Below are positions 24,673-37,770 of a stretch of 64,000 nt of DNA, piece after piece; position 1 is the first letter of the stretch; the number at the start of each line of letters is the position of its first letter. Source of the stretch: Schoenoplectus triqueter (lineage: Eukaryota > Streptophyta > Magnoliopsida > Poales > Cyperaceae); assembly GCA_964058805.1 (NCBI GenBank), contig CAXKVV010002170.1, positions 62,001 through 126,000 of the forward strand, given 5' to 3'. The notes under the pieces were generated by a model. That model worked only from the letters and a program-made list of their open reading frames with translations, did no database searches and was not told the origin of the DNA. A program made the translations under genes and the position numbers.

Positions 24673-27600
24673 CGGACTCGTTTTCGGCGGTACCGAGGGC
24701 GTCGGGTCCCGTTTTCATGTTTTGCGCTCCCGGACTCGTTTTCAGCGGTACCGTGGGCGTCGGGTCACGTTTTCATGTTTTGCGCTCCCGGACTCGTTTT
24801 CGGCGGTACCGAGGGCGTCGGGTCCCGTTTTCATGTTATGCGCTCCCTGACTCGTTTTCGGCGGAACCGAGGGCGTCGGGTTCCGTTTTCATGTTTTGGG
24901 CGCCCAGACTCATTTTTGGAGGTAGAGAGGGCGACGGGTCCCATTTTCACGTTTTGCGCGCACGAACTCGTTTTCGGCGGTACCGAGGGCGTCGGGACCC
25001 GTTTTCATGTTTTGCGCGCCCGAACATTGTTTCGGCGGTACCGAGGGCGTCGGATCCAGTTTTCATGTTTTGCGCTCCCCGACTCATTTTCGACGGTACC
25101 GATGGCGTCGAGACCTGTTTTTATGTTTGGCGCTCTTGGACTCGTTTTCGGCGGCGCCGAGGGCGTCGGGTCTCGTTTTCAAGTTTTGCGCGCCCGGACT
25201 CGGTTTCGACGGTACCGAGGGCGTCGGGTCCCGTTTTCATGTTTTGCGCTCCCGGACTCGTTTTCGGCGGTACCGAGGGCATCGGGTCCCGTTTTCACGT
25301 TTTGCGCGCCCGGACTCGATTTCGGCGGTTCCGAGGGCGTCGGGACCCGTATTCATGTTTTGCGCGCCCGGACACTGTTTCGGCGGTACCGAGGGCGTCG
25401 GGTCCCGTTTTCATGTTTTGCGCGCCCCGACTCATGTTCGACGGTACCGATGGCGTCGAGACCCGTTTTCATGTTTTGCGCTCCCGAACTCGTTTTCGGC
25501 GGTACCGAGGACGTCAGGTCCCGTTTTCATCTTTTGCGCTCCCGGACTCATTTTCGGCGGCGCCGAGGGCGTCGGGTCTCGTTTTCAAGTTTTGCGCGCC
25601 CGGACTCGGTTTCGACGGTACCGAGGGCGTCGGGTCCCGTTTTCATGTTTTGCGCTCCCGGACTCGTTTTCGGCGGTACCGAGGGCGTCGGGTCCCGTTT
25701 TCACGTTTTGCGCGCCCGGACTCGATTTCGGCGGTTCCGAGGGCGTCGGGACCCGTATTCATGTTTTGCGCGCCCGGACACTGTTTCGGCAGTACCGAGG
25801 GCGTCGGGTCCCGTTTTCATGTTTTGCGCGCCCCGTCTCATGTTCGACGGTACCGATGGCGTCGAGACCCGTTTTCATGTTTTGCGCTCCCGAACTCGTT
25901 TTCGGCGGTACCGAGGACGTCAGGTCCCGTTTTCATCTTTTGCGCTCCCGGACTCATTTTCGGCGGTACCGAGGGCGTCGGGTCCCGTTTTCTTGTTTTG
26001 CGCTCCCGGACTCATTTTCGGCGGTACCGTGGGCGTCGGGTCCCGTATTCATGTTTTGTGCTCACGGACTTGTTTTCGCGGGTACCGAGGGCGTCGGGTC
26101 TTGTTTTCAAGTTTTGCGCTCCCGGACACGTTTCCGACGGTTCCGAGGGCGTCGGGTCTCGTTTTCATGTTTTGCGCTCCGGGACTCGTTGTCGGCGGTA
26201 CCGAGGGCGTATGGTCCCGTTTTCATGTTTTGCGCTCCCGGGCACGTTTTCGGCGGTACCGAGGGCGTCGGGTCCCGTCTTCATGACTTGCGCTCCCGGA
26301 CTCGTTTTCGGCGGTACCGATGGCGTCGAGACACGTTTTCATGTTTTGCGCTCTCGGACTCGTTTTCGGCGGCGCCGAGGCTGTCGGGTCCCGTTTTCAT
26401 GTTTTGGGCGCCCGGACCCTGTGTCGCCGGTACCGAGTGCGTCGGGTCCCGTTTTCTTAATTTGGGCGCTCGAACTCGATTTCGGCGGTACCGAGGGCGT
26501 CGGGTCCCATTTTCATGTTTTGCGCGCCCGGACCCTGTTTCGGCGGTACCGAGGGCGTTGGGTCCCGTTTTCATGTTTGCGCTCCCCGACTCATTTTCGA
26601 CGGTACCGATGGCGTCGAGACCTGTTTTCATGTTTTGCGCTCACGGACTCGTTTTCGGCGGCGCCGAGGGCGTCGGGTCTCGTTTTCATGTTTTGCGCGC
26701 TTGGACTCGGTTTCGGCGGTACCGAGGGCGTCGGTATCCGTTTTCATGTTTTGCGCGCCCGGACCCGATTTCGGCGGTACCGAGGGAGTCGTGTCCCGTT
26801 TTCATGTTTTGCGCGCCCGGACTCGTTTTCGGCGGTACCGAGGTCGTCGGGTCCCGTTTTCACGTTTAGCGCGCCCGGTCTCGATTTCGGCGGAACCGAG
26901 TGCGTCAGGTCTCGTTTTCTTAATTTGGGCGCTCGAACTCATTTTCGGCGGAACCGAGGGCGTCGGGTCCCGTTTTCATGTTTTGGGCGCCCGGACTCGG
27001 TTGCGGCGGTACCGAGGGCGTCAGGTACCGTTTTCATCTTTTGCTTACCCGGACACATTTTCGGCGGTACCGAGGGCGTCGGGTCCCGTTTTCATGTTTT
27101 GCGCTCCCGGACTCGGTTTCGCCGGTACCGAGGGCGTCGGGTCCCGTTTTCATATATTGCGCTCCCGGACTCGTTTTGGGCGGTACCGAGGGCGTCGGGA
27201 CCCGATTTCATGTTTTGCGCGCCCGCACCCGGTTTCGGCGGTACCGAGGGAGTCTTGTCCCGTTTTCATGTTTCGCGCGCCCGGACTCGTTTTCGGCGGT
27301 ACCGAGGGCGTCGGGTCCCGTTTTCATGTTTTGCGCTACCGGACTCGTTTTCGGCGCTACCGAGGGCGTCGGGTCCCGTTTTCATGTTTTGGGCGCCCGA
27401 ACTCGGTTTCGGCGGTACCGAGGGCGTCGGGTCCCGTTTTCATGTTTTCCGCGCCCGGACTCATTTTCGGCGGTACCGAGGGCGTCGGGACCCGTTTTCA
27501 TGTTTTGCGCGCCCGGACCCGGTTTTGGCGGTTCAGAGGGAGTCGTGTCCCGTTTTCATGTTTTGCGCTCGCGGACTCGGTTTCGGCAGAACCGAGGGCC

Positions 27601-29395
27601 TTGCGTACCGTTTTAATGTTTTGCGCTCCCGGACTCGTTTTCGGAGGTACCGAGGGCGTCGACACCTGTTTTCATGTTTTGCGCTCGCGGACTCGGTTTC
27701 GGCAGTACCGAGGGCCTCGGGTACCGTTTTCATGTTTTGCGCGCCCGGACTCGTTTTCGGCGGTACCGAGGGCGTCGGGTCCCGTTTTCATGTTTTGCGC
27801 TCCCTGACTCGTTTTCGGCGGTTCCGAGGGAGTCGGGTCCCGTTTTCATGTTTTGCGCTCCCCGACTCATTTTCGGCGGTACCGATGGCGTCGAGACACG
27901 TTTTCATGTTTTGCGCTCTCGGACTCGTTTTCGGCGGCGCCGAGGCTATCGGGTCCCGTTTTCATGTTTTGGCCGCCCGGACCCTGTTTCGCCGGTACCG
28001 AGTGCGTCGGGTCCCGTTTTCTTAATTTGGGCGCTCGAACTCGATTTCGGCGGTACCGAGGGCGTCGGGTCCTATTTTCATGCTTTGCGCGCCCGGACCC
28101 TGTTTCGGCGGTACCGAGGGCGTCGGGTCCCGTTTTCAAGTTTTGCGCTCTCGACTAATTTTCGACGGTACCGATGGCGTCGAGACCTGATTTCATGTTT
28201 TGCGCTCTCGGACTCGTTTTCGGCGGCGCCGAGGGCGTCGGGTCTCGTTTTCATGTTTTGCGCGCCCGGACTCGGTTTCGGCGGTACCGAGGGCGTCGAG
28301 AACCGTTTTCATGTTTGGCGCGTCCTGACCCGGTTTCGGCGGTACCGAGGGAATCGTGTCCCGTTTTCATGTTTTGCGTGCCCGGACTCGTTTTCGGCGG
28401 TACCGAGGGCGTCGGGTCCCGTTTTCATGTTTTGCGCTCCCTGACTCGTTTTCGGCGGTACCGATGGCGTCGACACCCGTTTTCATGTTTTGCGCTCGCG
28501 GACTCGGTTTCGGCAGAACCGAGGGCGTCGAGTCCCGTTTTCATGTTTTGCGCTCTCGGACTCGTTTTCGGCGGTACCGAGGGCATCGGGACCCGTTTTC
28601 ATGTTTTGCGCTCCCGGACTCGTTTTCGGCGGTACCGAGGGCGTCGGGTCCCGTTTTCATGTTTTGCGCTCCCCGACTCATTTTCGGCGGTACCGATGGC
28701 GTCGAGACACGTTTTCATGTTTTGCGCTCTCGGACTCGTTTTCGGCGGCGCCGAGGCTATCGGGTCCCGTTTTCATGTTTTGGCCGCCCGGACCATGTTT
28801 CGCCGGTACCGAGTGCGTCGGGTCCCGTCTTCTTAATTTGGGCGCTCGAACTCGATTTCGGCGGTACCGAGGGCGTCGGGTCCCATTTTCATGTTTTGCG
28901 CGCCCGGACCCTGTTTCGGCGGTACCGAGGGCGTCGGGTCCCGTTTTCATGTTTTGCGCTCTCGACTCATTTTCGACGGTACCGATGGCGTCGAGACCTG
29001 TTTTCATGTTTTGCGCTCTCGGACTCGTTTTCGGCGGCGCCGAGGGCGTCGGGTCTCGTTTTCATGTTTTGCGCGCCCGGACTCGGTTTCGGCGGTACCG
29101 AGGGCGTCGGGAACCGTTTTCAAGTTTGGCGCGCCCGGACCCGGTTTCGGCGGTACCGAGGGAGTCGTGTCCCGTTTTCATGTTTTGCGCGCCCGGACTC
29201 GGTTTCGGCGGTACCGAGGGCGTCGGGAACCGTTTTCATGTTTTGCGCGCCCGGACCCGGTTTCGGCGGTACCGAGGGAGTCGTGTCCCGTTTTCATGTT
29301 TTGTGGGCCCGGACTCGTTTTCGGCGGTACGGAGGGCGTCGGGTCCCGTTTTCATGTTTTGCGCTCCCGGACTCGTTTTCGGCGGTACCGAGGGC
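24673..29395 (+). repeat. About 5.27-kb higher-order tandem duplication, copy 2 (rearranged)
   Basis: The offset from copy 1 is 5273 bp up to about 25556, 5679 bp from there to about 27565, 4751 bp to about 27650, then 4693-4695 bp to the end. The steps are +406 (7 monomers), -928 (16) and -58 (1), so every internal change is a whole number of monomers. Copy 2 ends near 29.4 kb, where copy-1 homology stops. Confidence 0.85.
25151..25962 (+). repeat. Seven-monomer tandem duplication inside copy 2 (406 bp x 2)
   Basis: GGCGCCGAGG to TCTCGTTTTCAAG (TCTCG at 25171) and the following monomers, through CATGTTCGACGG and GGACGTCAGGTCCCG, are repeated starting at TCTCG 25577. Copy 1 of the 5.27-kb unit has this series once, at 19898 onward. 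The two seven-monomer copies differ only by scattered bases (for example CGGCAGTACC at about 25790 and CCCCGTCTCATG at about 25830). Confidence 0.88.
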
Positions 29396-29398
29396 GTC
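29341..29398 (+). repeat. Reference (consensus-like) 58-bp monomer
   Basis: This copy carries the commonest base at essentially every position and defines the phase used here. It contains 19 G, 17 C, 18 T and 4 A. CATG lies at monomer positions 13-16, GGTACC at 44-49, and TTTT at 9-12, 17-20 and 36-39. The heptamer CGTTTTC occurs twice, at 7-13 and 34-40. Two short dyads are visible: CGGTACCG, a perfect 8-bp palindrome, and CGGG-T-CCCG across the monomer boundary. CCGA and TCGG flanking GGGCG could form a small hairpin. No TAA, TAG or TGA is present on the + strand in any register. The reverse strand has a single TGA overlapping an ATG (within CATGAA). Confidence 0.95.
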
Positions 29399-32300
29399 GG
29401 GTCCCGTTTTCATGTTTTGCGCTCCCGGACTCGTTTTCGGCGGTACCGAGGGCGTCGGGTCCCGTTTTCATGTTTTGCGCTCCCCGACTAATTTTCGACG
29501 GTACCGATGGCGTCGGGACACGTTTTCATGTTTTGCGCGCCCGGACTCGGTTTCAGCGGTTCCGAGGGCGTCAGGTCCCGTTTTCATGTTTTGCGCGCCC
29601 GGACCCGGTTTCGGCGGTACCGAGGGAGTCCTGTCCCGTTTTCATGTTTAGCGCTCCCGGACTCGTTTTCGGCGGTACGAAGGGCGTCGGGTTCCGTTTT
29701 CATGTTTTGCGCTCCCGGACTCGTTTTCGGCGGTTCCAAGGGCGTCGGGTCCCGTTTTCATGTTTTGCGCTCCCGGACTCATTTTCGGCGGTACCGAGGG
29801 CGTCGGGTCCCGTTTTCATGTTTTGCGCTCCCCGACTCATTTTCGGCGGTACCGATTTCGTCGAGACACGTTTTTTATGTTTTGCGCTCTCGGACTCGTT
29901 TTCGGCGGCGCCGAGGCTGTCGGGTCCCGTTTTCATGTTTTGCGCTCTCTACTCATTTTCGACGGTATCGATGGCGTTGAGACCTGTTTTCATGTTTTGC
30001 GCTCTAGGACTCGTTTTCGGCGGCGCCGAGGGCGTCGGGTCTCGTTTTCATGTTTTGCGCGCCCGGACTCGGTTTTGGCGTTACCGAGGGCGTCGGGAAC
30101 CGTTTTCATGTTTTGCGCGCCCGGACCCGGTTTCGGCGGTATCGAGGGAGTCGTGTCCCGTTTTCATGTTTTGCGCGCCCGGACTCGTTTTCGGCGGTAC
30201 GGAGGGCGTCGGGTCCCGTTTCCATGTTTTGCGCTCCCGGACTCGTTTTCGGCGATACCGAGGGCGTCGGGTCCGGTTTTCATGTTTTGCGCTCCCTGAC
30301 TCGTTTTTGGCGGTGCCGAGGGCGTCGGGTCCCGTTTTCATGTTTTGCGCTCCCGGACTCATTTTCGGCAGTACCGAGGGCGTCGGGTCCCGTTTTCATG
30401 TTTTGCGCTCCCGGACTCATTTTCGGCGGTACTGAGGGCGTCGGGTCCCGTTTTCATGTTTTGCGCTCCCCGACTCATTTTCGGCGGTACCGATGGCGTC
30501 GGGACACGTTTTCATGTTTTGCGCTCCCGGACTCGGTTTCAGCGGTTCCGAGGGCGTCTGGTCCCGTTTTAATGTTTTGCGCTCCCGGACCCCGTTTCGG
30601 CGGTACCGAGGGAGTCGTGTCCCGTTTTCATGTTTTGCGCTCCCGGACTCGTTTTCGGCGGTACCGAGGGAGTCGGGTCCCGTTTTCATGTTTTGCGCTC
30701 CCCGACTCATTTTCGGCGGTACCGATGGCGTCGAGACACGTTTTCATGTTTTGCGCTCTCGGACTCGTTTTCGGCGGCGCCGAGGCTATCGGGTCCCGTT
30801 TTCATGTTTTGGCCGCCCGGACCCTGTTTCGCCAGTACTGAGTGCGTCGGGTCCCGTTTTCTTAATTTGGGCGCTCGAACTCGATTTCGGCGGTACCGAG
30901 GGCGTCGGGTCCCATTTTCATGCTTTGCGCGCCCGGACCCTGTTTCGGCGGTACCGAGGGCGTCGGGTCCCGTTTTCATGTTTTGCGCTCTCGACTAATT
31001 TTCGACGGTACCGATGGCGTCGAGACCTGTTTTCATGTTTTGCGCTCTCGGACTCGTTTTCGGCGGCGCCGAGGGCGTCGGGTCTCGTTTTCATGTTTTG
31101 CGCGCCCGGACTCGGTTTCGGCGGTACCGAGGGCGTCGGGAACCGTTTTCATGTTTTGCGCGCCCGGACCCGGTTTCGGCGGTACCGAGGGAATCGTGTC
31201 CCGTTTTCATGTTTTGCGCGCCCGGACTCGTTTTCGGCGATACCGAGGGCGTCGGGTGCCGTTTTCATGTTTTGCGCTCCCGGACTCGTTTTCGGCGGAA
31301 CCGAGGGCGTCTGGTCCCGTTTTCTTGTTTTGAGCTCCCTGACTCGTTTTCGGCGGTACCGATGGCGTCGACACCCGTTTTCATGTTTTGCGCTCGCGGA
31401 CTCGGTTTCGGCAGAACCGAGGGCGTCTGGTCCCGTTTTCATGTTTTGCGCTCTCGGACTCGTTTTCGGCGGTACCGAGGGCGTCGGGACCCGTTATCAT
31501 GTTTTGCGCTCCCGGACTCGTTTTCGGCGGTACCGAGGGCGTCGGGTCCCGTTTTCATGTTTTGCGCTCCCCGACTCATTTTCGGCGGTACCGATGGCGT
31601 CAGGACACGTTTTCATGTTTTGCGCTCTCGGACTCGGTTTCAGCGGTTCCGAGGGCGTCGGGTCCTGTTTTCATGTTTTGCGCGCCCGGACTCGTTTTCG
31701 GCGGTACGGAGGGCGTCGGGTCCCCTTTTCATGTTTTGCGCTCCCGGACTCGATTTCGGCGGTACCGAGGGCGTCGGGTCCCATTTTCATGTTTTGCGCG
31801 CTCGGACCCTGTTTCGGCGGTACCGAGGGCGTCGGGTCCCGTTTTCATGTTTTGCGCTCTCGACTCATTTTCGACGGTACCGATGGCGTCGAGACCTGTT
31901 TTCATGTTTTGCGCTCTCGGACTCGTTTTCGGCGGTACGGAGGGCGTCGGGTCCCGTTTTCATGTTTTGCGCGCCCGGACTCGTTTTCGGCGGTACGGAG
32001 GGCGTCGGGTCCCGTTTTCATGTTTTGCGCGCCCGGACTCGTTTTCGGCGGTACGGAGGGCGTCGGGTCCCGTTTTCATGTTTTGCGCTCCCGGACTCGT
32101 TTTCGGCGGTACGGAGGGCGTCGGGTCCCGTTTTCATGTTTTGCGCTCCCGGACTCGTTTTCGGCGGTGCCGAGGGCGTCGGGTCCCGTTTTCATGTTTT
32201 GCGCTCCCGGACTCGTTTTCGGCGGTGCCGAGGGCGTCGGGTCCCGTTTTCATGTTTTGCGCTCCCGGACTCGTTTTCGGCGGTACCGAGGGCGTCGTGT

Positions 32301-33890
32301 CCCGTTTTCATGTTTTGCGCTCCCCGACTCATTTTCGGCGGTACCGATGGCGTCGGGACACGTTTTCATGTTTTGCGCGCCCGGACTCGGTTTCAGCGGT
32401 TCCGAGGGCGTCAGGTCCCGTTTTCATGTTTTGCGCTCCCGGACTCGTTTTCGGCGGTACTAAGGGCGTCGGGTTCCGTTTTCATGTTTTGCGCTCCCGG
32501 ACTCGTTTTCGGCGGTTCCGAGGTCGTCGGGTCCCGTTTTCATGTTTTGCGCTCCCGGACTCGTTTTCGGCGGTACCGAGGGCGTCGGGTCCCGTTTTCA
32601 TGTTTTGCGCTCCCCGACTCATTTTCGGCGGTACCGATTTCGTCGAGACACGTTTTTTATGTTTTGCGCTCTCGGACTCGTTTTCGGCGGCGCCGAGGCT
32701 GTCGGGTCCCGTTTTCATGTTTTGCGCTCTCGACTCATTTTCGACGGTACCGATGGCGTCTCGACCCGTTTTCATGTTTTGCGCTCCCGGACTCATTTTC
32801 GGCGGTACTGAGGGTGTCGGGTCCCGTTTTCATGTTTTGCGCTCCCCGACTCATTTTCGGCGGTACCGATGGCGTCGGGACACGTTTTCATGTTTTGCGC
32901 GCCCGGACTCGGTTTCAGCGGTTCCGAGGGCGTCAGGTCCCGTTTTCATATTTTGCGCGCCCGGACCCGGTTTCGGCGGTACCGAGGGAGTCGTGTCCCG
33001 TTTTCATGTTTTGCGCTCCCGGACTCGTTTTTGGCGGTTCCGAGGGCGTCGGGTCCCGTTTTCATGTTTTGCTCTCCCGGACTCGTTTTCGTCGGTTCCG
33101 TGGGCGTCGGGTCCCGTTTTCATGTTTTGCGCTCCCGGACTCGTTTTCGGCGGTACCGAGGGCGTCGGGAACCGTTTTCATGTTTTCCGCTCCCTGACTC
33201 GTTTTCGGAGGTACCGATGGCGTCGACACCCGATTTCATGTTTTGCGCTCGCGGACTCGGTTTCTGCAGAACCGAGGGCCTTGGGTACCGTTTTAATGTT
33301 TTGCGCTCCCGGACTCGTTTTCGGCGGTACCGAGGGCGTCGGGTCCCGTTTTCATATTTTGCGCTCCCGGACTCATTATCGGCGGTACCGATGGCGTCGA
33401 CACCTGTTTTCATGTTTTGCGCTCGCGGACTCGGTTTCGGCAGTACCGAGGGCCTCGGGTACCGTTTTCATGTTTTGCGCGCCCGGACTCGTTTTCGGCG
33501 GTACCGAGGGCGTCGGGTCCCGTTTTCATGTTTTGCGCTCCCTGACTCGTTTTCGGCGGTACCGAGGGAGTCGGGTCCCGTTTTCATGTTTTGCGCTCCC
33601 CGACTCATTTTCGGCGGTACCGATGGCGTCGAGACACGTTTTCATGTTTTGTGCTCTCGGACTCGTTTTCGGCGGCGCCGAGGCTATCGGGTCCCGTTTT
33701 CATGTTTTGGCCGCCCGGACCCTGTTTCGCCGGTACGGAGTGCGTCGGGTCCCGTTTTCTTAATTTGGGCGCTCGAACTCGATTTCGGCGGTACCGAGGG
33801 CGTCGGGTCCCATTTTCATGCTTTGCGCGCCCGGACCCTGTTTCGGCGGTACCGAGGGCGTCGGGTCCCGTTTTCATGTTTTGCGCTCTC

Positions 33891-35282
33891 GACTAATTTT
33901 CGACGGTACCGATGGCGTTGAGACCTGTTTTCATGTTTTGCGTGCCCGGACTTGTTTTCGGCGGTACCGAGGGCGTCGGGTCCCGTTTTCATGTCTTGCG
34001 CGCCCGGACTCGGTTTCGGCGGTACCGAGGGCGTCGGGAACCGTTTTCATGTTTTGCGCGCCCGGACCCGGTTTCGGCGGTACCGAGGGAATCGTGTCCC
34101 GTTTTCATGTTTTGCGTGCCCGGACTTGTTTTCGGCGGTACCGAGGGCGTCGGGTCCCGTTTTCATGTCTTGCGCTCCCGGACTCGTTTTCGGCGGTACC
34201 GAGGGCGTCGGCTCCCGTTTTCATGTTTTGCGCTCCCTGACTCGTTTTCGGCGGTACCGAGGGCGTCGGGTCCCGTTTTCATGTTTTGCGCTCCCCGACT
34301 CATTTTCGGCGGTACCGATTTCGTCGAGACACGTTTTTTATGTTTTGCGCTCTCGGACTCGTTTTCGGCGGCGCCGAGGCTGTCGGGTCCCGTTTTCATG
34401 TTTTGCGCTCTCGACTCATTTTCGACGGTACCGATGGCGTCTAGACCCGTTTTCATGTTTTGCGCTCCCGGACTCATTTTCGGCGGTACTGAGGGTGTCG
34501 GGTCCCGTTTTCATGTTTTGCGCTCCCCGACTCATTTTCGGCGGTACCGATGGCGTCGGGACACGTTTTCATGTTTTGCGCGCCCGGACTCGGTTTCAGC
34601 GGTTCCGAGGGCGTCAGGTCCCGTTTTCATATTTTGCGCGCCCGGACCCGGTTTCGGCGGTACCGAGGGAGTCGTGTCCCGTTTTCATGTTTTGCGCTCC
34701 CGGACTCGTTTTTGGCGGTTCCGAGGGCGTCGGGTCCCGTTTTCATGTTTTGCTCTCCCGGACTCGTTTTCGTCGGTTCCGAGGGCGTCGGGTCCCGTTT
34801 TCATGTTTTGCGCTCCCGGACTCGTTTTCGGCGGTACCGAGGGCGTCGGGAACCGTTTTCATGTTTTGCGCTCCCTGACTCGTTTTCGGAGGTACCGATG
34901 GCGTCGACACCCGATTTCATGTTTTGCGCTCGCGGACTCGGTTTCGGCAGAACCGAGGGCCTTGGGTACCGTTTTAATGTTTTGCGCTCCCGGACTCGTT
35001 TTCGGCGGTACCGAGGGCGTCGGGTCCCGTTTTCATATTTTGCGCTCCCGGACTCATTATCGGCGGTACCGATGGCGTCGACACCTGTTTTCATGTTTTG
35101 CGCTCGCGGACTCGGTTTCGGCAGTACCGAGGGCCTCGGGTACCGTTTTCATGTTTTGCGCGCCCGGACTCGTTTTCGGCGGTACCGAGGGCGTCGGGTC
35201 CCGTTTTCATGTTTTGCGCTCCCTGACTCGTTTTCGGCGGTACCGAGGGAGTCGGGTCCCGTTTTCATGTTTTGCGCTCCCC
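33891..35282 (+). repeat. 24-monomer (1392-bp) tandem unit, copy 1
   Basis: Begins at GACTAATTTTCGACGG (33891), preceded by GCGCTCTC as in every other copy of this class. The same string starts again at 35283, exactly 24 x 58 bp later. Sequence between follows the same class order in both copies. Confidence 0.88.
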
Positions 35283-36848
35283 GACTAATTTTCGACGGTA
35301 CCGATGGCGTTGAGACCTGTTTTCATGTTTTGCGCTCTCGGACTCGTTTTCGGCGGCGCCGAGGGCGTCGGGTCTCATTTTCATGTTTTGCGCGCCCGGA
35401 CTCGGTTTCGGCGGTACCGAGGGCGTCGGGAACCGTTTTCATGTTTTGCGCGCCCGGACCCGGTTTCGGCGGTACCGAGGGAATCGTGTCCCGTTTTCAT
35501 GTTTTGCGTGCCCGGACTTGTTTTCGGCGGTACCGAGGGCGTCGGGTCCCGTTTTCATGTCTTGCGCTCCCGGACTCGTTTTCGGCGGTACCGAGGGCGT
35601 CGGCTCCCGTTTTCATGTTTTGCGCGCCCGGACCCGGTTTCGGCGGTACCGAGGGAATCGTGTCCCGTTTTCATGTTTTGCGTGCCCGGACTTGTTTTCG
35701 GCGGTACCGAGGGCGTCGGGTCCCGTTTTCATGTCTTGCGCTCCCGGACTCGTTTTCGGCGGTACCGAGGGCGTCGGCTCCCGTTTTCATGTTTTGCGCT
35801 CCCTGACTCGTTTTCGGCGGTACCGAGGGCGTCGGGTCCCGTTTTCATGTTTTGCGCTCCCCGACTCATTTTCGGCGGTACCGATTTCGTCGAGACACGT
35901 TTTTTATGTTTTGCGCTCTCGGACTCGTTTTCGGCGGCGCCGAGGCTGTCGGGTCCCGTTTTCATGTTTTGCGCTCTCGACTCATTTTCGACGGTACCGA
36001 TGGCGTCTAGACCCGTTTTCATGTTTTGCGCTCCCGGACTCATTTTCGGCGGTACTGAGGGTGTCGGGTCCCGTTTTCATGTTTTGCGCTCCCCGACTCA
36101 TTTTCGGCGGTACCGATGGCGTCGGGACACGTTTTCATGTTTTGCGCGCCCGGACTCGGTTTCAGCGGTTCCGAGGGCGTCAGGTCCCGTTTTCATATTT
36201 TGCGCGCCCGGACCCGGTTTCGGCGGTACCGAGGGAGTCGTGTCCCGTTTTCATGTTTTGCGCTCCCGGACTCGTTTTTGGCGGTTCCGAGGGCGTCGGG
36301 TCCCGTTTTCATGTTTTGCTCTCCCGGACTCGTTTTCGTCGGTTCCGAGGGCGTCGGGTCCCGTTTTCATGTTTTGCGCTCCCGGACTCGTTTTCGGCGG
36401 TACCGAGGGCGTCGGGAACCGTTTTCATGTTTTGCGCTCCCTGACTCGTTTTCGGAGGTACCGATGGCGTCGACACCCGATTTCATGTTTTGCGCTCGCG
36501 GACTCGGTTTCGGCAGAACCGAGGGCCTTGGGTACCGTTTTAATGTTTTGCGCTCCCGGACTCGTTTTCGGCGGTACCGAGGGCGTCGGGTCCCGTTTTC
36601 ATATTTTGCGCTCCCGGACTCATTATCGGCGGTACCGATGGCGTCGACACCTGTTTTCATGTTTTGCGCTCGCGGACTCGGTTTCGGCAGTACCGAGGGC
36701 CTCGGGTACCGTTTTCATGTTTTGCGCGCCCGGACTCGTTTTCGGCGGTACCGAGGGCGTCGGGTCCCGTTTTCATGTTTTGCGCTCCCTGACTCGTTTT
36801 CGGCGGTACCGAGGGAGTCGGGTCCCGTTTTCATGTTTTGCGCTCCCC
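35283..36848 (+). repeat. 27-monomer tandem unit, copy 2 of 33891-35282 with a three-monomer insertion
   Basis: Its first monomer is a hybrid: GCGCTCCCC on the left, as at 33595, joined to GACTAATTTTCGACGG on the right, as at 33891. The offset to copy 1 is 1392 bp at the start and 1566 bp after about 35800. The 174-bp difference is an internal three-monomer duplication (35448-35621 and 35622-35795, marked by GGGAATCGTGTCCCG at 35479 and 35653). After 36838 the sequence matches 33591 onward (offset 3247 bp). Confidence 0.86.
35448..35795 (+). repeat. Three-monomer tandem duplication (174 bp x 2)
   Basis: The series ACCCGG with GAATCGTGTCCCG, GTGCCCGGACTTG, then CATGTCTTGCGCTCC with GTCGGCTCCCG is present twice in direct succession with no difference that I could see. 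This makes it among the youngest events in the window. Each copy is one full three-register reading cycle (58 codons), so a + strand frame passes through it in phase. Confidence 0.85.
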
Positions 36849-37770
36849 GACTCATTTTCGACGGTACCGATGGCGTCGAGACACGTTTTCATGTTTTGTG
36901 CTCTCGGACTCGTTTTCGGCGGCGCCGAGGCTATCGGGTCCCGTTTTCATGTTTTGGCCGCCCGTACCCTGTTTCGCCGGTACGGAGTGCGTCGGGTCCC
37001 GTTTTCTTAATTTGGGCGCTCGAACTCGATTTCGGCGGTACCGAGGGCGTCGGGTCCCATTTTCATGCTTTGCGCGCCCGGACCCTGTTTCGGCGATACC
37101 GAGGGCGTCGGGTCCCGTTTTCATGTTTTGCGCTCTCGACTAATTTTCGACGGTACCGATGGCGTTGAGACCTGTTTTCATGTTTTGCGCTCTCGGACTC
37201 GTTTTCGGCGGCGCCGAGGGCGTCGGGTCTCGTTTTCATGTTTTGCGCGCCCGGACTCGGTTTCGGCGGTACCGAGGGCGTCGGGAACCGTTTTCATGTT
37301 TTGCGCGCCCGGACCCGGTTTCGGCGGTACCGAGGGAATCGTGTCCCGTTTTCATGTTTTGCGTGCCCGGACTTGTTTTCGGCGGTACCGAGGGCGTCGG
37401 GTCCCGTTTTCATGTCTTGCGCTCCCGGACTCGTTTTCGGCGGTACCGAGGGCGTCGGCTCCCGTTTTCATGTTTTGCGCTCCCTGACTCGTTTTCGGCG
37501 GTACCGAGGGCGTCGGGTCCCGTTTTCATGTTTTGCGCTCCCCGACTCATTTTCGGCGGTACCGATTTCGTCGAGACACGTTTTTTATGTTTTGCGCTCT
37601 CGGACTCGTTTTCGGCGGCGCCGAGGCTGTCGGGTCCCGTTTTCATGTTTTGCGCTCTAGACTCATTTTCGACGGTACCGATGGCGTCGAGACCTGTTTT
37701 CATGTTTTGCGCTCTCGGACTCGTTTTCGGCGGCGCCGAGGGCGTCGGGTCTCGTTTTCATGTTTTGCGC

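Noticed and set aside
29341..29398. Monomer as an ancient dimer of a roughly 29-bp unit
   Set aside because: Both halves share CGTTTTC with similar flanks, but the rest aligns poorly by eye and the spacings are unequal (27 and 31 bp). The evidence is too weak to claim.
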